A stretch of 64,000 nucleotides of DNA, from NCBI GenBank assembly GCA_965368585.1, contig CBDUNM010000001.1, positions 62,001 to 126,000 on the forward strand, given 5' to 3'. The position numbers and the translations under genes are program-made. Source of the stretch: JARRQB01 sp965368585. Its GTDB lineage: Bacteria > Pseudomonadota > Gammaproteobacteria > Chromatiales > Chromatiaceae. Position 1 is the first letter of the stretch, and every line of letters begins with the position of its first letter. Positions 62,758 to 64,000 of the stretch are shown one piece after another. Below the pieces are notes generated by a model. The model saw only the letters and a program-made list of their open reading frames with translations. It did no database searches and was not told the origin of the DNA.

Positions 62758-64000
62758 ATGGACTTACACGAACTCAACATCGCAGAACTGGGCGCCGGAT
62801 TACGCGCGGGTGATTTCTCGAGCGAGGAACTGACCCGCCACTTTTTGGCGCGCATCCGGAAGCTGGACAGCCAACTGAACGCGTTTATCAGCGTCACCGA
62901 AGATTTGGCGCTGGAACAGGCGCGCGCCGCCGATTCTCGGCTGAAGGCCGGCGGGGCAGGCCCGCTGACGGGTATCCCCATGGCCTATAAAGACATATTC
63001 TGCACCAAGGGCGTGCGTACCAGCAGCGGTTCGAAGATGCTCGACAACTATGTCTCACCGTACGACGCTACGGTGGTGGAGCGTTTTAAGTCTGCCGGCG
63101 TGGTCATGCTCGGCAAGACCAATATGGACGAATTCGCCATGGGGTCGTCGAACGAGACCAGTTATTACGGCCCGGTGCGCAATCCCTGGGACACCGATCG
63201 GGTGCCCGGTGGTTCCTCGGGCGGTTCGGCGGCGGCCGTCGCGGCGCGCCTGTGCGCGGCGGCGACAGGCACGGATACCGGTGGCTCCATTCGCCAACCG
63301 GCGGCGCTGTGCGGTATTACCGGCCTCAAACCTACGTATGGCCGCTGTTCGCGCTACGGCATGATCGCATTCGCCTCGAGCCTGGATCAGGCGGGACCCA
63401 TGACGCGCAGCGCCGCCGACGCCGCGCAGCTCCTGGGCGTCATGGCTGGGTACGACCCGCGCGATTCGACGTCTGCCGAACAACCCGTCGATGATTACGT
63501 CGCCGCGCTGGGCGGTGACATCAACGGCCTCAAGATTGGCTTGGCCAAAGAGTTTTTCGAATCGGGCCTGGATTCGGCGGTGGCCGGTTCCGTCGAGCGG
63601 GCGCTGGACGAGTTGCGGCGACTGGGTGCCCAGATCCAGGACATCAGCCTGCCCAACTCCGGATTGTCGGTGCCCGCTTATTATGTCGTCGCGCCCGCCG
63701 AATGCTCTTCCAACCTGGCCCGGTTGGACGGCGTTCGCTATGGGCATCGCTGTGACAACCCGAAAAACCTCGAAGACTTGTACGAGCGGTCGCGTTCCGA
63801 GGGCTTCGGTGACGAGGTCAAGCGCCGCATCCTGATCGGGACTTACGCGCTGTCCGCGGGCTACTACGATGCCTATTATCTGAAGGCGCAGCAGGTGCGC
63901 CGACTGATCGCAGACGATTTTCGCCGCGCCTTCGAGCGGGTCGACATCATTGTCGGGCCGACGTCGCCGGGCACCGCGTTTTGTCTGGGGGAGCGATCGG
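62758..64000 (+). CDS. gatA: Glutamyl-tRNA(Gln) amidotransferase subunit A, 5' part
   Basis: Amidase subunit that releases ammonia from glutamine for GatB. Open from ATG 62758 to the window end (about 414 residues seen; stop lies outside). The Ser-cisSer-Lys triad is complete: K78 in IPMAYKDIF, S153 in GGSSGGSAA and S177 in TDTGGSIRQPA. The sequence tracks the family without gaps; gatB is expected next. Not split or frameshifted in the visible part. Confidence 0.97.
   Translation, partial: MDLHELNIAELGAGLRAGDFSSEELTRHFLARIRKLDSQLNAFISVTEDLALEQARAADSRLKAGGAGPLTGIPMAYKDIFCTKGVRTSSGSKMLDNYVSPYDATVVERFKSAGVVMLGKTNMDEFAMGSSNETSYYGPVRNPWDTDRVPGGSSGGSAAAVAARLCAAATGTDTGGSIRQPAALCGITGLKPTYGRCSRYGMIAFASSLDQAGPMTRSAADAAQLLGVMAGYDPRDSTSAEQPVDDYVAALGGDINGLKIGLAKEFFESGLDSAVAGSVERALDELRRLGAQIQDISLPNSGLSVPAYYVVAPAECSSNLARLDGVRYGHRCDNPKNLEDLYERSRSEGFGDEVKRRILIGTYALSAGYYDAYYLKAQQVRRLIADDFRRAFERVDIIVGPTSPGTAFCLGERS

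Overview
The window reads as chromosomal DNA of a GC-rich gammaproteobacterium. The evidence is gene content and order: ctaG-coxC-DUF2909-SURF1-ctaA-cyoE, ftsY-ftsE-ftsX-rpoH, rsmD-coaD-YfhL ferredoxin, rhlB/trxA-rho, and mreBCD-mrdA-rodA-mltB-rlpA-dacA-dat-ybeD/lipB are all arranged as in that class. A VPLPA/PEP-CTERM-type protein, a pyruvate:ferredoxin/flavodoxin oxidoreductase, cbb3-oxidase maturation genes and several GGDEF proteins would suit an environmental Chromatiales-like lineage, but that placement is inference. No rRNA, tRNA, CRISPR array, transposase, integrase or prophage was recognised. Both ends cut genes: ctaG at the left, gatA at the right.

Region by region. 1-7557: assembly and haem A genes of an aa3 cytochrome c oxidase, then ccoI and ccoS for cbb3 oxidase maturation. 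7563-7719: first copy of a 155-bp palindromic intergenic repeat. 7824-11535 (minus): rpoH, ftsX, ftsE, ftsY. 11689-15760 (plus): active and inactive M16 peptidase subunits, rsmD, coaD, ferredoxin. 15761-19675: sparse stretch with a broken SIMPL-domain gene, a thiolase with a strong 3' hairpin, and a VPLPA-CTERM protein. 19676-24598: DUF3581, a cyclic-nucleotide-binding protein, a ten-helix membrane protein with an embedded TIR-like domain, a host-attachment/baeRF-like protein, and the second copy of the repeat. 24599-30330: CysB-like regulator, diguanylate cyclase, small secreted protein, tandem-thioredoxin protein, CysQ, YrfG-like nucleotidase, YkgJ-like protein. 30337-33696: RhlB divergent from TrxA-Rho. 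33797-39246: MurU-like nucleotidyltransferase, GCS2-like ligase, AstE-like metallohydrolase, DEDDh exonuclease, YdcF/ElyC protein, LipA. 39365-45562: signalling locus with a PhnD-like binding protein coupled to a PAS-GGDEF-EAL protein, divergent from a receiver-TPR protein and a soluble histidine kinase. 45597-50536: nifJ operon with a DHOD-like protein and an uncharacterised small exported protein. 50627-62085 (minus): lipB, ybeD, dat, dacA, rlpA, mltB, rodA, mrdA, mreD, mreC, mreB, the cell-elongation and envelope block. 62418-64000: gatC and the start of gatA.

Most of the window is core metabolism and cell-cycle machinery in tightly packed operons with many 4-bp ATGA/GTGA overlaps. The most unusual observations are the membrane TIR protein and its neighbours (about 20.4-23.7 kb), an apparent ATC initiation codon for mreC supported by a well-placed Shine-Dalgarno and by homology, the two-copy palindromic repeat, the SIMPL pseudogene, the PhnD/GGDEF-EAL plus receiver-TPR signalling locus, and the small exported protein overlapping the end of nifJ.
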